This document shows positions 26,507 through 36,031 of a stretch of DNA of 64,000 nt, in pieces (positions within the stretch are counted from its first letter, which is position 1; the number at the start of each line of letters is the position of its first letter). The position numbers and the translations under genes were made by a program. Where the stretch lies: contig NZ_JAKRWM010000016.1 of assembly GCF_022352055.1 (NCBI RefSeq), positions 1-64,000 of the forward strand, given 5' to 3'. The notes below the pieces were generated by a model. That model was not told the DNA's origin. It saw only the letters and a program-made list of their open reading frames with translations, and did not search any database. The stretch comes from Cohnella mopanensis. Its GTDB lineage: Bacteria; Bacillota; Bacilli; Paenibacillales; Paenibacillaceae.

Positions 26507-26608
26507 GCCGAAACAGCCTCGCTTGAAGCACGAAGGCCAAAAAAGTGCCTTCATAGCGCCGAAACAGCCTCGCCTGAAGCATGAAGGCCAAATGGAGTTA
26601 CTCATTGC
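26507..26608. repeat. Two-unit 51-bp direct repeat with internal dyad
   Basis: GCCGAAACAGCCTCGC starts at 26507 and again at 26558, exactly 51 bp apart; the first 36 bp of the two units differ at only two positions. GCCTTCAT near the end of unit 1 pairs with ATGAAGGC in unit 2. The second unit ends AGTTACTCATTGC, reminiscent of GTTACTC in the array at the window start. GCCGAA begins again at 26607. Confidence 0.75.
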
Positions 26609-26679
26609 CGAATCCCATGGAGTTCGCGTGCGCAAATACTCGCTTGGACCTAGAGCACCGACTTGGATTTAGAATAGCG

Positions 26680-26870
26680 GTTCCCCATCACCTTATTGGG
26701 TGGATCGTGAACAATAGTTTTGCGATAACGTGATGGCATAACGCTATTTGCTTCTGAATGCTATTTTCGTAGCCTCTGCGAGTGAATAACGTTATCGCAT
26801 CACCTTATTGCATGTCGATGACTCGTTGTGCATGGAAATAAGGTAATGGGATCACCTTATGGGATCCCTA
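26680..26870. repeat. Cluster of ATCACCTTAT dyads
   Basis: ATCACCTTAT occurs at 26687, 26799 and 26851, with inverted AATAAGGTAATG near 26837-26848. The pair 26798-26848 spans about 51 bp and would form a 12-bp imperfect stem. GCGATAACG (from 26722) and CGTTATCGC (26790) are another inverted pair. Confidence 0.55.
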
Positions 26871-27089
26871 CGGTGACAGAAGAGGCGGACAGCGGGAGAT
26901 CGGAGTTGGCATGCAACAGCGATCATGCAAATAGAGTCTTGAAACGAATTGAATTCATGGAGAAGTAGCGGTTTTACATTCAGGCAACAAAAGTAAACGG
27001 TCACGAAAACACTGTCATGGTACGGTGATAGTATAGAACGATCTTTCCCAGGTATGGAATCCACAATCGTCGGTTGGGGGCATACGAAT

Positions 27090-29546
27090 ATGAATTTGAT
27101 GAGCGGATGGATAAATCCAGAGTTAGTCGCGGCGCTGCGAACGGGAAAACGAGCTGCCGGCGATGAACGGAATAGCACGCAGGATGTTGAACAAAATGGC
27201 ATGCAGAATGGCGAACGGAATAGCACGCTGACTGGCGAACTAAATGGGACCCTGCATAGTCATGGGCTATTCATCGTGCGCTGGGAAGGCGGACAAATCC
27301 TGTCCAACCAGACACAACAGACCCAATCGAATCAATCACATTCGAATCAAGCTCGTTCCGACCAAGGCCAGGCGATCATTCCTTTGCGGATTCGTCGTCT
27401 GCTGAAAGCCGTTTCTCTTCGATTCGCTAAGCTGTCCGATTCGGTTCTGTACTGGACGATGTCCGGCACAAGCTTGATCCTAACGGTATCCTTTGCTTCC
27501 GATAAGCAGGGTAGCTCCGCCGCCCCCGAAGAGGTTCCGGAGATTGCCGCGGGCCGGATGGCTTTTCTGCTGCGCGACACGATGATCCGTGTATTCACCG
27601 ACTTCCGCTATTCTCGAAGATTAGAGAATGGAAGCAGCCTTCGTTACGGCTTCGGCTGGATCGACAATTCCTCCAATGGGGAAAACAGCGCGGGGATAAC
27701 GACATCATGGGATGAAGCGATACTAGCGGCCTATGAAGCGGCTTGGCAACGCATGTTTTTCGCCGGTAACCCTATAAGGCTGCCGCTGTCAGAATATCCG
27801 ACCCTAACGGTAGATTTCGATTTCAAAGTCAATTATTTGCCGATTGTCTCGTTGTTGGACGGATCGCTATACGGCTTTGAGGCGATCCCCGTAAAAGCTC
27901 ATAGCGGAGCAAGAATCAATCTGAGCGAATTTTACGAGAATGCGGATCAAGCGGGGCAACTTTTCGAAGTGGATCGGCGTTTTCGCGAGGCTGCCATTAG
28001 AGGCTTTCCTTCCAGGAATGGCGACGTGAAGCTGTTTCTTCCCGTTCCTGCCAAAATTATTTTCGATCCAAGGCTCTATCCGGGAAGTACCTTGAGGAGA
28101 ATCGAAGCGGCCAACTTAAGGCCGGAGCATGTCGTGCTGATGATGGTCGGAGGGGACGGCGAGCATGGAGTAACGATGAAAGCTGCGCTTAGCCATTATC
28201 GGAATCAAGGCTTTCGAATCGCTCTGTCCGGCATAACGCCTAGCTTCGATTCGTTACGCCGGATGATGGACATGCATCCGGATTACGCGCAGATGAACGT
28301 AGGCTGGGTGAGCGGCAAGGGGTTTGATCCCGTCGAAGAAAGCATGCTTCAAGGGGTTATTTCCTTGACCCGCAAAGAACAGATCGTCCTGATAGCGAAC
28401 GGATTAGACCAAGAAGAGCTGCTACCGGCGCTTGTCGCGAGCGGTATGAATTACGTGCAAGGCAAATGGCTCGATCGTGGAGTCGAAGACCGGATGGTAC
28501 TCGCACCGGATATTCAGACTCGAATACGCTCGGAAGTGAACAGACGTTATCAAGGAGCTACCGGCACTTTGACGGAATTGGTTGAGCCGGTTAAGACCAT
28601 GAATAGAGAGACACCCGTTTCCGAAGTTTCCCGACACTTCGAACTTCATCGGGAAGGTCAAGGAATCGTTATCGCGGATAACGGCAAACCAATCGGGTTA
28701 TTAATGAAGGAAAAGCTGCATCAATTGCTGTCGGGCCAATTCGGATTACCGCTCTATTGGAATCGTTCGGTCGGTAAAATCATGGACACCCATCCCATGA
28801 TCGTCGAGGAATCGATTACCGTCGACCAAGCTTCGCAGATGGCAATGGCACGCGAACCGGACAAACTGTATGATGCGGTCATTGTCACACGAGACGGCCT
28901 CGTATCCGGCATAACTTCGATACGGTCCATGTTGGAATGGATAACGCAATCTCGCATGGCCGATGCGCAATGGGCAAATCCGCTATCCGGATTGCCGGGC
29001 AATGAACCGATTCGCCGGGAGCTGATTCGCAGACTCGGGGAGGGACGCCCGTTTGCGGTGCTCTATGCGGATTTGGATCATTTTAAGTGGTATAACGATC
29101 AGTACGGTTTTCATAAGGGAGACGATGTCCTAAGATTTACGGGCGAAACCTTACTGGAAACAATAAGAGCTCAGACAAAAGCGGATTGCTTCGTCGGGCA
29201 TATCGGCGGGGATGATTTTATCGTTATTTCTTCCGGATCGGATCTCGAAGAGATGGCAAGAGAGGTTATTCATCGGTTTGAAAAAGGAATCGGCGCATTT
29301 ACCGGGAAACATACCGGCCCGGTTCTCGACCGTGCAGGTCGCCCGCTGGAAGCTGCGGGACTCTCGATCTCCCTATCCTTGCTCCTATGCCAGTCGAGTT
29401 CAGGCTGGACACCCGAAGCTTTGTCCGAGAGGGCAGCCTTGCTTAAGAAGAAAGCCAAGCAACTTAACGGCAATGCATTGGTATGGGAATCCATCGCGGA
29501 AAATGTCGAATTTCAGCCCGTCGTCGCGGATTTAACCGCACATTAA
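27090..29546 (+). CDS. Degenerate EAL - CBS pair - GGDEF protein
   Basis: 818 aa from ATG at 27090 behind TTGGGGG; an ATG at 27054 has a poorly spaced ribosome site. The N-terminal 100 residues include an Asn/Gln/Ser-rich low-complexity stretch. Residues about 240-480 follow an EAL fold, but the signature reads GFEAI and the later DDFGTG and KVD positions read LSGITPS and QMNVGW, so phosphodiesterase activity is unlikely. Residues about 520-645 form a CBS pair (PIGLLMKEKLHQLL, YDAVIVTRDGLVSGI) like that at 14696. The C-terminal diguanylate cyclase domain keeps YADLDHFKWYND and HIGGDDF (about 706). The usual RxxD inhibitory site is absent. No membrane segment. Followed by an EAL gene. Confidence 0.85.
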   Translation: MNLMSGWINPELVAALRTGKRAAGDERNSTQDVEQNGMQNGERNSTLTGELNGTLHSHGLFIVRWEGGQILSNQTQQTQSNQSHSNQARSDQGQAIIPLRIRRLLKAVSLRFAKLSDSVLYWTMSGTSLILTVSFASDKQGSSAAPEEVPEIAAGRMAFLLRDTMIRVFTDFRYSRRLENGSSLRYGFGWIDNSSNGENSAGITTSWDEAILAAYEAAWQRMFFAGNPIRLPLSEYPTLTVDFDFKVNYLPIVSLLDGSLYGFEAIPVKAHSGARINLSEFYENADQAGQLFEVDRRFREAAIRGFPSRNGDVKLFLPVPAKIIFDPRLYPGSTLRRIEAANLRPEHVVLMMVGGDGEHGVTMKAALSHYRNQGFRIALSGITPSFDSLRRMMDMHPDYAQMNVGWVSGKGFDPVEESMLQGVISLTRKEQIVLIANGLDQEELLPALVASGMNYVQGKWLDRGVEDRMVLAPDIQTRIRSEVNRRYQGATGTLTELVEPVKTMNRETPVSEVSRHFELHREGQGIVIADNGKPIGLLMKEKLHQLLSGQFGLPLYWNRSVGKIMDTHPMIVEESITVDQASQMAMAREPDKLYDAVIVTRDGLVSGITSIRSMLEWITQSRMADAQWANPLSGLPGNEPIRRELIRRLGEGRPFAVLYADLDHFKWYNDQYGFHKGDDVLRFTGETLLETIRAQTKADCFVGHIGGDDFIVISSGSDLEEMAREVIHRFEKGIGAFTGKHTGPVLDRAGRPLEAAGLSISLSLLLCQSSSGWTPEALSERAALLKKKAKQLNGNALVWESIAENVEFQPVVADLTAH

Positions 29547-29625
29547 CAAAGTGCCGTTCGTGTCTTTACATAACTTTGGTAAATTTAGATTCTTAGAAGT
29601 TCATTGGAAGATGGTGATATAGGGC

Positions 29626-30864
29626 ATGAAGTCATCTTGGTTCGGCTTGGAGCTATTGATCGAGAAAATCGAACATCATCACAATATAGGTATCATAGGT
29701 ATTGATTTATCCGAATGGAGAAATGGATTCTGGACGGAGCTCTGGGAAGAAAGTTTTCAATGGTCCAGTTGGCTTTCCTTATCTATGGGCCGCAACGATC
29801 TATGGTTCGGAGACGAGGTTGCGGGTCATCTCTGGTTGTATGCGGAATTGCCGGGTTCCCTTGCCGAGGAAGAGAACGAATCCTATTTGCGCGGACTCGC
29901 AAAACGGGTCAAGGAAGCGATTATCGCCCATTCCGGCTTAACGGGCAAATCTTTCGCCCAATCTCCCAGATATCGGGAGAGAGGGATCGGATATGCCGCT
30001 CTAGGGGACTGGAAACAAGGCCAAATCGGGCAAATTAAAGATGTCGTCTATCAAGGTATCCTTAAAGCGACGGCACAGATAAGAGACTCCCTCATCGATC
30101 AGACCGATTGGGAGCTGCGCCAGGAGCTGGATCGTCTATTATCGGAAAGCAGCATTAGAAGCGTATACCAACCGATCATGAGGCTTGGGGATGGCAGAGT
30201 TTTCGGTTATGAAGCACTTACGAGATGTCCGGAAGGCAGCTTGTTCGATGGCCCACTCTCGCTCTTCCAATTCGCGGAGCGGAACAATATGGCTTTTGCG
30301 TTGGACCGATTGGCCAGAGAGAAAGCGATTCGACATTGCCCGACTTTGGGAACGATCCAGAAAATTTTCATCAACGTCACGATGGGGATTATTAACGATC
30401 CTCATTTCGTTTCCGGCCAAACGGTAAGATGGCTTAACGAGCGCGGATTATTTCCGGGCCAAGTCGTCTTCGAGCTAACGGAACGAAGCTCGATCGATGA
30501 CTTCGAAGCCGCCAAGAAAATATTGGGGCATTACCGTAGGCAAGGATATGAGATTGCGATAGACGACGCGGGAGCTGGATATTCTTCCTTGCAGTCCATC
30601 GTGGAATTAAGTCCGGATTACATCAAAGTCGATCGCTCGCTCATTCGCATGGCCGACAAGGATGAGATGAAGAAGCATATGTTGAGAACGTTCGTCCGCT
30701 TTGCCAAGAAGATGAATATCAAAACGGTTGCGGAAGGGATCGAAAGGCCCGAGGAATTGCGGCTTCTGCGAGCGATGGGATTCGATTTCGCGCAAGGTTA
30801 TTTAATCGGCAGGCCAAGCGAATATCCAACGGAGACGATCATGGGAGCTTTCCCCAAAGCCTAA
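29626..30864 (+). CDS. EAL-domain cyclic-di-GMP phosphodiesterase
   Basis: 412 aa. The N-terminal 150 residues have no recognised domain (Trp-rich, soluble). The C-terminal EAL domain spans about 165-405 with E196 in GYEALTR, INVT, ELTE, D313-D314 in DDAGAGYSS, K334 in IKVDRS, AEGIE and QGYLIGRP. All residues expected for metal binding and catalysis are present; the loop-6 motif is DDAGAG instead of DDFGTG. It probably hydrolyses c-di-GMP in the cytosol, opposing the GGDEF protein encoded 79 bp upstream. A hairpin terminator overlaps the stop codon. Confidence 0.9.
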   Translation: MKSSWFGLELLIEKIEHHHNIGIIGIDLSEWRNGFWTELWEESFQWSSWLSLSMGRNDLWFGDEVAGHLWLYAELPGSLAEEENESYLRGLAKRVKEAIIAHSGLTGKSFAQSPRYRERGIGYAALGDWKQGQIGQIKDVVYQGILKATAQIRDSLIDQTDWELRQELDRLLSESSIRSVYQPIMRLGDGRVFGYEALTRCPEGSLFDGPLSLFQFAERNNMAFALDRLAREKAIRHCPTLGTIQKIFINVTMGIINDPHFVSGQTVRWLNERGLFPGQVVFELTERSSIDDFEAAKKILGHYRRQGYEIAIDDAGAGYSSLQSIVELSPDYIKVDRSLIRMADKDEMKKHMLRTFVRFAKKMNIKTVAEGIERPEELRLLRAMGFDFAQGYLIGRPSEYPTETIMGAFPKA

Positions 30865-30892
30865 CGGCTTAGGGGAGGCTCCTTTCTCTGTT
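30844..30892 (+). terminator. Terminator of the EAL gene
   Basis: Interrupted stem GGAGC/TCCCC/AAGCC (from 30844) with GGCTT/GGGGA/GCTCC (to 30882), loop TAAC, then TTTCTC. It includes the stop codon. Confidence 0.7.
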
Positions 30893-30980
30893 TGGCTCGA
30901 AGGCAGCTACGGGGTGCGGCACTATTGGCAGTATGTTATGATAATCTTACGAATAATGTCGGTGAGGTGGACGCTAGGTC

Positions 30981-33653
30981 ATGAGCAATGGAATGGACAA
31001 GCTGGTTTTAATCGACGGCAACAGCATCATCAATCGCGCTTTTTACGCGATACCGCCTTTGACGAGCAGCAACGGGCTTCATACGAATGCGGTGCTTGGC
31101 TTTACGACGATGCTGCTTAAGGTGTTGGAGGAAGAAAAGCCGAGCCACGTGCTGGTCGCTTTCGATGCGGGGAAGGTCACGTTCCGACATGAAGGGTATT
31201 CGGAATATAAGGGTGGCCGCCAGAAAACGCCTCCCGAACTATCGGAGCAGTTTCCGTTGCTGAAGGAGCTTCTTCAAGCCTTCTCGATCTCGCAGTTCGA
31301 GCTTGCAGGCTATGAAGCGGACGATATTATCGGAACGATGGCCAAGCTTGCGGAAGAGCAAGGCAAATCCGCCATCGTCGTATCCGGAGATAAAGATATG
31401 CTGCAGCTGACAACGGAGCAAGTGAGCGTGTGGATTACGCGCAAAGGGGTCAGCGAGGTTGAGAAATATACGCCAGGCGCAATCGGGGAGAAGTACGGCT
31501 TAACTCCCGCGCAAATCATCGATCTCAAAGGCTTAATGGGAGACGCTAGCGATAATATTCCCGGCGTCCCCGGTGTCGGAGAGAAGACGGCGCTTAAGCT
31601 GTTGCATGAATACGGCACGGTCGAGAAAGTATTGGAGAACGTCGAAGAGATCAAAGGCAAGCTGCGCGACAATATTGAAGCTCATAAGGACGACGCTAGA
31701 ATGAGCAAGCAGCTGGCAACGATTTTCCGCGAGGTTCCGCTTGATTATGAGCTGGAAGACGTCGCATGGAAAGGCTACGATTCCTCCGTGTTAGCAGGAG
31801 CGATGCGGAAGCTGGAATTCAAGAACCTCGTCGAGAGGTTGAATTTGAGCGGCGCGGACGAGGCTTCTGAAGAGGAGAATGCGTTAACGGCGTCCCAGTA
31901 TGAGGTTATTACAGTAGAAACGGCCGGATGGGACGGTCTATATCGTGTGTTAAACCGTGCCGAAGCGGTACTCGTCGAGTCTTTCGGAGACAATCCGCAT
32001 CATGCGCAAGGAATCGGAATCTCGATCGTTGAAGGTTCCCAATGTTATTCGGTTCCTTATTCTTTACTATCTTCGCCTGAAGCAGCAACCCTCAGAGCAT
32101 GGCTCGAAGATGCTGAGGCGCCGAAAATCAGTTATGACTTGCATCGCGTGGAGCTTGTATTGGCGGATTCAGGTATAGCTCTCAAGGGCCAAGCCTTCGA
32201 TGTGCAACTCGCGGCTTATTTGCTCGATCCTACCGAAGCGGATCCGTCTCTCCATGGCTTGCTGCATCGTAACGGGTTGGCTCCCATTCCCTCGGACGAA
32301 GCCGTGTACGGCAAGGGCGCCAAATGGCGCATTCCCGACGGGGACTCGCTGGCCAAGCATCTCGCAGCCAAAGCCGATGCGGTGCGCAGGCTCAAGCCGT
32401 TTCTTGCGGAGAAGCTTGAGCAGTTAGGGATGAACCGCCTCTATTACGAGCTCGAACAGCCCTTATCCAGCGTGCTTGCCGGTATGGAAAAGCAAGGAAT
32501 AACGGTTAAGGCAGAAGCGTTGCAAGAATTAGGGACGGAGTTCCAACGCCGAATCGAAGAGATGACGAAGGCGATATTCGATTCGGCCGGCTTCGAGTTT
32601 AATATTGGCTCTACTAAGCAACTGGGCGAAGTGTTATTCGAAAGGCTCGGCCTTCCTGTCGTTAAGAAGACGAAGACAGGCTATTCGACCGATGCGGAAG
32701 TACTCGAGAAGCTCGAACCGCATCATGAGATTGTTCGTCTAATTTTGCACTATCGCCAGCTAACGAAGCTTCAATCGACCTACATCGAAGGCCTGCTTAA
32801 GGAAATTCGCCCGGCTAGCGGTAAAATCCATACGTTCTACAAACAAACGATAGCGGCGACGGGCAGGCTGTCGAGCCAATTCCCCAACTTGCAAAACATA
32901 CCGATTCGGATGGAAGAAGGGCGGCAAATCCGCAAAGCTTTCGTACCGTCGGAGCCGGGGTGGTCGATTCTGGCGGCCGACTATTCTCAGATTGAATTGC
33001 GGGTTTTGGCCCATATTTCCGGAGATGACGGGCTTAAGGAAGCGTTCCTGAAGAAGATGGATATTCACACGAAGACAGCGATGGACGTCTTCGGCGTTCA
33101 AGCCGACCAAGTGGATAGCAATATGCGTCGGCAAGCGAAGGCCGTCAACTTCGGAATCGTGTACGGAATAAGCGATTGGGGACTTTCTCAGAACTTGAAT
33201 ATCACCCGTGGAGAGGCCGCAGATTTTATCGAGCAATATTTCCTGGCCTTCCCGGGAGTTCGCAAATATATGGTGGATATCGTGGAACAAGCGAGAAAAG
33301 ACGGCTATGTGACGACGTTGTTGGATCGTCGCCGTTATTTGCCGGAAATTCGCCATTCCAACTTCAACTTACGGTCTTTCGCGGAACGGACGGCGATGAA
33401 TACGCCGATCCAAGGAACCGCGGCGGATATTATCAAGCTGGCGATGATGCGCATGAGCGAAGCGCTTCAGGAACGCGGATTGCGTAGCCGCATGCTACTA
33501 CAGGTACACGATGAATTGGTATTCGAGGTGCCGGAAGACGAGATGGAAATCATGAAGGAATTAGTACCGGAAGTGATGAGCACTGCGCTTCAATTGGACG
33601 TTCCTTTATTAGCCGAGGTTAGCAGCGGCAGCAATTGGTACGAAGCGAAATAA
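30981..33653 (+). CDS. polA: DNA polymerase I
   Basis: 890 aa. 5'-3' exonuclease domain about 1-290 (LVLIDGNSIINRAFYA, YEADDIIGT, VVSGDKDMLQL, DLKGLMGDASDNIPGVPG). The 3'-5' exonuclease-like domain (about 320-470) lacks the DxE catalytic residues, reading VLVESFGDN, as in Bacillus-type PolA without proofreading. The polymerase domain has DYSQIELRVLAH, RRQAKAVNFGIVYG and QVHDELVFEV. It fills gaps and removes primers. First gene of the conserved polA-mutM-ytaF-coaE run; mutM starts 16 bp after its stop. Confidence 0.97.
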   Translation: MSNGMDKLVLIDGNSIINRAFYAIPPLTSSNGLHTNAVLGFTTMLLKVLEEEKPSHVLVAFDAGKVTFRHEGYSEYKGGRQKTPPELSEQFPLLKELLQAFSISQFELAGYEADDIIGTMAKLAEEQGKSAIVVSGDKDMLQLTTEQVSVWITRKGVSEVEKYTPGAIGEKYGLTPAQIIDLKGLMGDASDNIPGVPGVGEKTALKLLHEYGTVEKVLENVEEIKGKLRDNIEAHKDDARMSKQLATIFREVPLDYELEDVAWKGYDSSVLAGAMRKLEFKNLVERLNLSGADEASEEENALTASQYEVITVETAGWDGLYRVLNRAEAVLVESFGDNPHHAQGIGISIVEGSQCYSVPYSLLSSPEAATLRAWLEDAEAPKISYDLHRVELVLADSGIALKGQAFDVQLAAYLLDPTEADPSLHGLLHRNGLAPIPSDEAVYGKGAKWRIPDGDSLAKHLAAKADAVRRLKPFLAEKLEQLGMNRLYYELEQPLSSVLAGMEKQGITVKAEALQELGTEFQRRIEEMTKAIFDSAGFEFNIGSTKQLGEVLFERLGLPVVKKTKTGYSTDAEVLEKLEPHHEIVRLILHYRQLTKLQSTYIEGLLKEIRPASGKIHTFYKQTIAATGRLSSQFPNLQNIPIRMEEGRQIRKAFVPSEPGWSILAADYSQIELRVLAHISGDDGLKEAFLKKMDIHTKTAMDVFGVQADQVDSNMRRQAKAVNFGIVYGISDWGLSQNLNITRGEAADFIEQYFLAFPGVRKYMVDIVEQARKDGYVTTLLDRRRYLPEIRHSNFNLRSFAERTAMNTPIQGTAADIIKLAMMRMSEALQERGLRSRMLLQVHDELVFEVPEDEMEIMKELVPEVMSTALQLDVPLLAEVSSGSNWYEAK

Positions 33654-33668
33654 AGGAGGGGATCTTCG

Positions 33669-34586
33669 ATGCCGGAATTGCCAGAGGTGGAAACCGTCCG
33701 CCGAACATTAAACCAACTCATCGTCGGCAAAACCATCGAGAAGGTTACGGTGAACCTCCCGCGCATACTGCAGAAGCCGGATGATCCGCTTCTGTTCGCC
33801 GCAGAGCTGGAAGGTAGAACGTTCCAATCCGTGGAGCGAAGAGGCAAGTTTCTGAGGCTCATTCTAGATGGTCTCGTACTTGTGTCCCACCTTCGGATGG
33901 AGGGACGTTATGGCCTATACGATAAGGATGAGCCGCCGGAACTGCATACGCATGTCATTTTTCACTTCACGGATGGAACGGAATTGCGTTATAAGGATGT
34001 GCGGCAGTTCGGAACGATGCATCTCTTCTTCCCTGGAGATGAATTACAAGCTCCGCCGTTGAATAAACTGGGAGTGGAGCCGTTGGACGAAGGCTTCACG
34101 TTGGATGCGTTCCGGCGCGCGCTTGGCAAGCGGTCGACGAAAATCAAACCGCTGCTGCTCAATCAGGAAGTCGTTGTAGGCTTGGGCAACATCTATGTGG
34201 ATGAAGCGCTGCACACGGCGGGCATTCATCCGGAGAAGCCTTGGTGCGAACTGAAGCCGAAGGAACAAGAGCTTCTTCATAAGGCCATCGTGGATACTTT
34301 ATCGTCGGCGGTTGAAGCAGGAGGCTCCTCTATCAAGTCCTACGTGAACGGTCAGGGCGAGATGGGATTGTTCCAGCATAGCTTGAAGGCGTATGGCAGA
34401 ACGGGCGAGCCGTGCGGCACGTGCGGATCTCCGATAGAGAAGTCGGTCGTCGGCGGCAGAGGCACTCATATTTGTCCAAAGTGCCAGAAGCTGCCTCGAA
34501 CGGGGAGTCAAGCTAAAGAGCTTTCAACAGCGACCAAACCGCGTCGCAATGCCGTTAAACGCCGATTAGACGGCGAGGAGAAATAG
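33669..34586 (+). CDS. mutM: Formamidopyrimidine-DNA glycosylase
   Basis: 305 aa. The N-terminal catalytic proline and glutamate of MPELPEVETVRR (P2, E3), conserved K in RRGKFL, the H2TH region NIYVDEALHTAGIHPE and a C-terminal zinc finger CGTCGSPIEKSVVGGRGTH/CPKC. Removes oxidised purines and nicks the strand in base-excision repair. Extended by about 30 basic residues (KPRRNAVKRRLDG) after the zinc finger compared with typical 270-280 aa members. AAAGGAGGGG precedes the ATG. Operonic with polA. Confidence 0.97.
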   Translation: MPELPEVETVRRTLNQLIVGKTIEKVTVNLPRILQKPDDPLLFAAELEGRTFQSVERRGKFLRLILDGLVLVSHLRMEGRYGLYDKDEPPELHTHVIFHFTDGTELRYKDVRQFGTMHLFFPGDELQAPPLNKLGVEPLDEGFTLDAFRRALGKRSTKIKPLLLNQEVVVGLGNIYVDEALHTAGIHPEKPWCELKPKEQELLHKAIVDTLSSAVEAGGSSIKSYVNGQGEMGLFQHSLKAYGRTGEPCGTCGSPIEKSVVGGRGTHICPKCQKLPRTGSQAKELSTATKPRRNAVKRRLDGEEK

Positions 34587-34703
34587 GCATTCGCACATTA
34601 AAATTGTTTTGAGCGGGGCAATCAAATCTTCTCTTGCATAGGATGAACAGAACCTGGCTCCGGAAACGGAGATTCGGGTAAGCATCCATGCAGGGGGAAA
34701 TTC

Positions 34704-35402
34704 GTGATGATGGCACCTGTCGCTTCGCTTATCTTGTTGTCTTTCGCCGTTAGCCTCGACGGATTCGGAGTCGGCATCACTTACGGGGTTAGGAAAATCA
34801 AAATTCCGATCTCTTCCATTCTGATCATCTCGGCCTGTTCAGGACTGATCATTCTGTTGGCGATGATGGCCGGAGTAGCCATGTCGGCCTGGATGTCGCC
34901 TCACGGGGCTTCGGCGGTAGGCGCGATTATTCTTATCGGAATCGGATTAGTTGCATTAATCCAGTTCATTCGCAATCGTAATTACGAGGCGGATGATCAG
35001 AACATTCAAGCAGATAGCAACGGTATAATGAACGAAACGGCAAAGGTCCTCCCCGAGGGGCCCGTTCTCAAATTGGAGCTTAAATTGTTCGGCTTCATTA
35101 TTCAAATTTTGCGCACTCCATCTGCGGCAGATATGGACCGTTCGGGCACGATAAGTGCCGGAGAAGCCTTTTTCTTGGGAACCGCGTTATCCCTCGATGC
35201 ATTCGGAGCGGGAATCGGAGCCGCGTTAGTCGGTTATCCGCCTGTTCTGACCGCAGTCCTGATCGCGACTGCAAGCGGCCTGTTCCTCTCGCTCGGAACG
35301 CGAGTCGGCTTCGTCGTATCGGGGTGGCGATGGGTAAGACCGCTGTCGATGTTGCCTGGTATCATTCTTATCGCCATGGGAATATTCAAGCTATGGATCT
35401 AA
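34704..35402 (+). CDS. ytaF: YtaF-like sporulation membrane protein (MntP superfamily)
   Basis: 232 aa with six predicted helices in two halves, each with an SLDGFGVG/SLDAFGAGIGAA motif typical of the MntP/YtaF superfamily. The start is GTG 34704 or one of the ATG codons at 34707/34710, behind AGGGGGAAA. The central loop (residues about 95-150) is hydrophilic. In B. subtilis the orthologue sits in the same position between mutM and coaE and is annotated as a sporulation membrane protein; the biochemical role is not established. Confidence 0.85.
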   Translation: MMMAPVASLILLSFAVSLDGFGVGITYGVRKIKIPISSILIISACSGLIILLAMMAGVAMSAWMSPHGASAVGAIILIGIGLVALIQFIRNRNYEADDQNIQADSNGIMNETAKVLPEGPVLKLELKLFGFIIQILRTPSAADMDRSGTISAGEAFFLGTALSLDAFGAGIGAALVGYPPVLTAVLIATASGLFLSLGTRVGFVVSGWRWVRPLSMLPGIILIAMGIFKLWI

Positions 35403-35431
35403 AAGGATAATTTATACTTAAAGGAAGAAAA

Positions 35432-36031
35432 ATGATGAACATCGGATTAACGGGTGGCATCGCCACCGGCAAAAGTACGGTCGCCAGAAGCCTTACGGAG
35501 CGCGGAGCGATACTGATTGATTTGGACGGAATAGCCCGGGAGGTCGTTGAGCCCGGGCAGCCTTCTTTGCTCGCGATTGCGCAGCGGTTCGGACAAGCCG
35601 TCCTGCAAGCGGATGGGACGCTTGACCGGAAGAAGCTGGGCGCGATCGTCTTTACAGATCCAGTGGAACGTAAAGCACTGGAGGCGATTACCCATCCGGC
35701 TATCCGGGCGGTAATGAAGGAGCGGATGGCTTATCATGAAAATCATACCCCGCGTAAGCTCGTTGTCGTGGACGTTCCACTGCTGTACGAATCGGAGTTG
35801 GAGTCTTATTTTGAACAAATCATGGTCGTTTACGTTCCTCGAGAGCAACAACTGCAACGGCTGATGGAACGGGACAAGCTTACTTCCGAGGAAGCTTTGA
35901 AGCGGCTGAATGCGCAGATGAACATTGAGGATAAGAAGCTGAGGGCAAATATCTTGATTGATAATAGCGGCAGTTTCGCGGAAACCGAGGCGCAAATCGA
36001 TCGCTTTTGGCGGGAAAAGAGGCTCGGATGA
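35432..36031 (+). CDS. coaE: Dephospho-CoA kinase
   Basis: 199 aa. P-loop GLTGGIATGKST (residues 5-16), the conserved DLDGIAREVVEPG segment, DVPLLYESELE and the late RLNAQM and IDNSGS. Phosphorylates the ribose 3'-OH of dephospho-CoA, the last step of CoA synthesis. Start ATG behind AAAGGAAG. Its stop overlaps the ATG of the lytic transglycosylase gene (ATGA). Confidence 0.96.
   Translation: MMNIGLTGGIATGKSTVARSLTERGAILIDLDGIAREVVEPGQPSLLAIAQRFGQAVLQADGTLDRKKLGAIVFTDPVERKALEAITHPAIRAVMKERMAYHENHTPRKLVVVDVPLLYESELESYFEQIMVVYVPREQQLQRLMERDKLTSEEALKRLNAQMNIEDKKLRANILIDNSGSFAETEAQIDRFWREKRLG

Larger units (their letters stand above)
26379..27089. other. 711-bp intergenic region between phoU and the GGDEF gene
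   Basis: It holds the phoU terminator (26461-26496), a two-copy 51-bp repeat (26507-26608), and a set of ATCACCTTATTG-containing dyads (26680-26870). A possible promoter for the downstream gene lies near 27020-27040 (TATAGAA). No convincing gene is visible on either strand. Confidence 0.7.

Noticed and set aside
27054..27089. Upstream ATG as start of the EAL-CBS-GGDEF gene
   Set aside because: AGG lies only one base before that ATG; the ATG at 27090 has GGGGG at proper spacing.
32760..33356. Minus-strand open frame opposite polA
   Set aside because: Completely overlapped by the polymerase domain, with no start signal or family resemblance.
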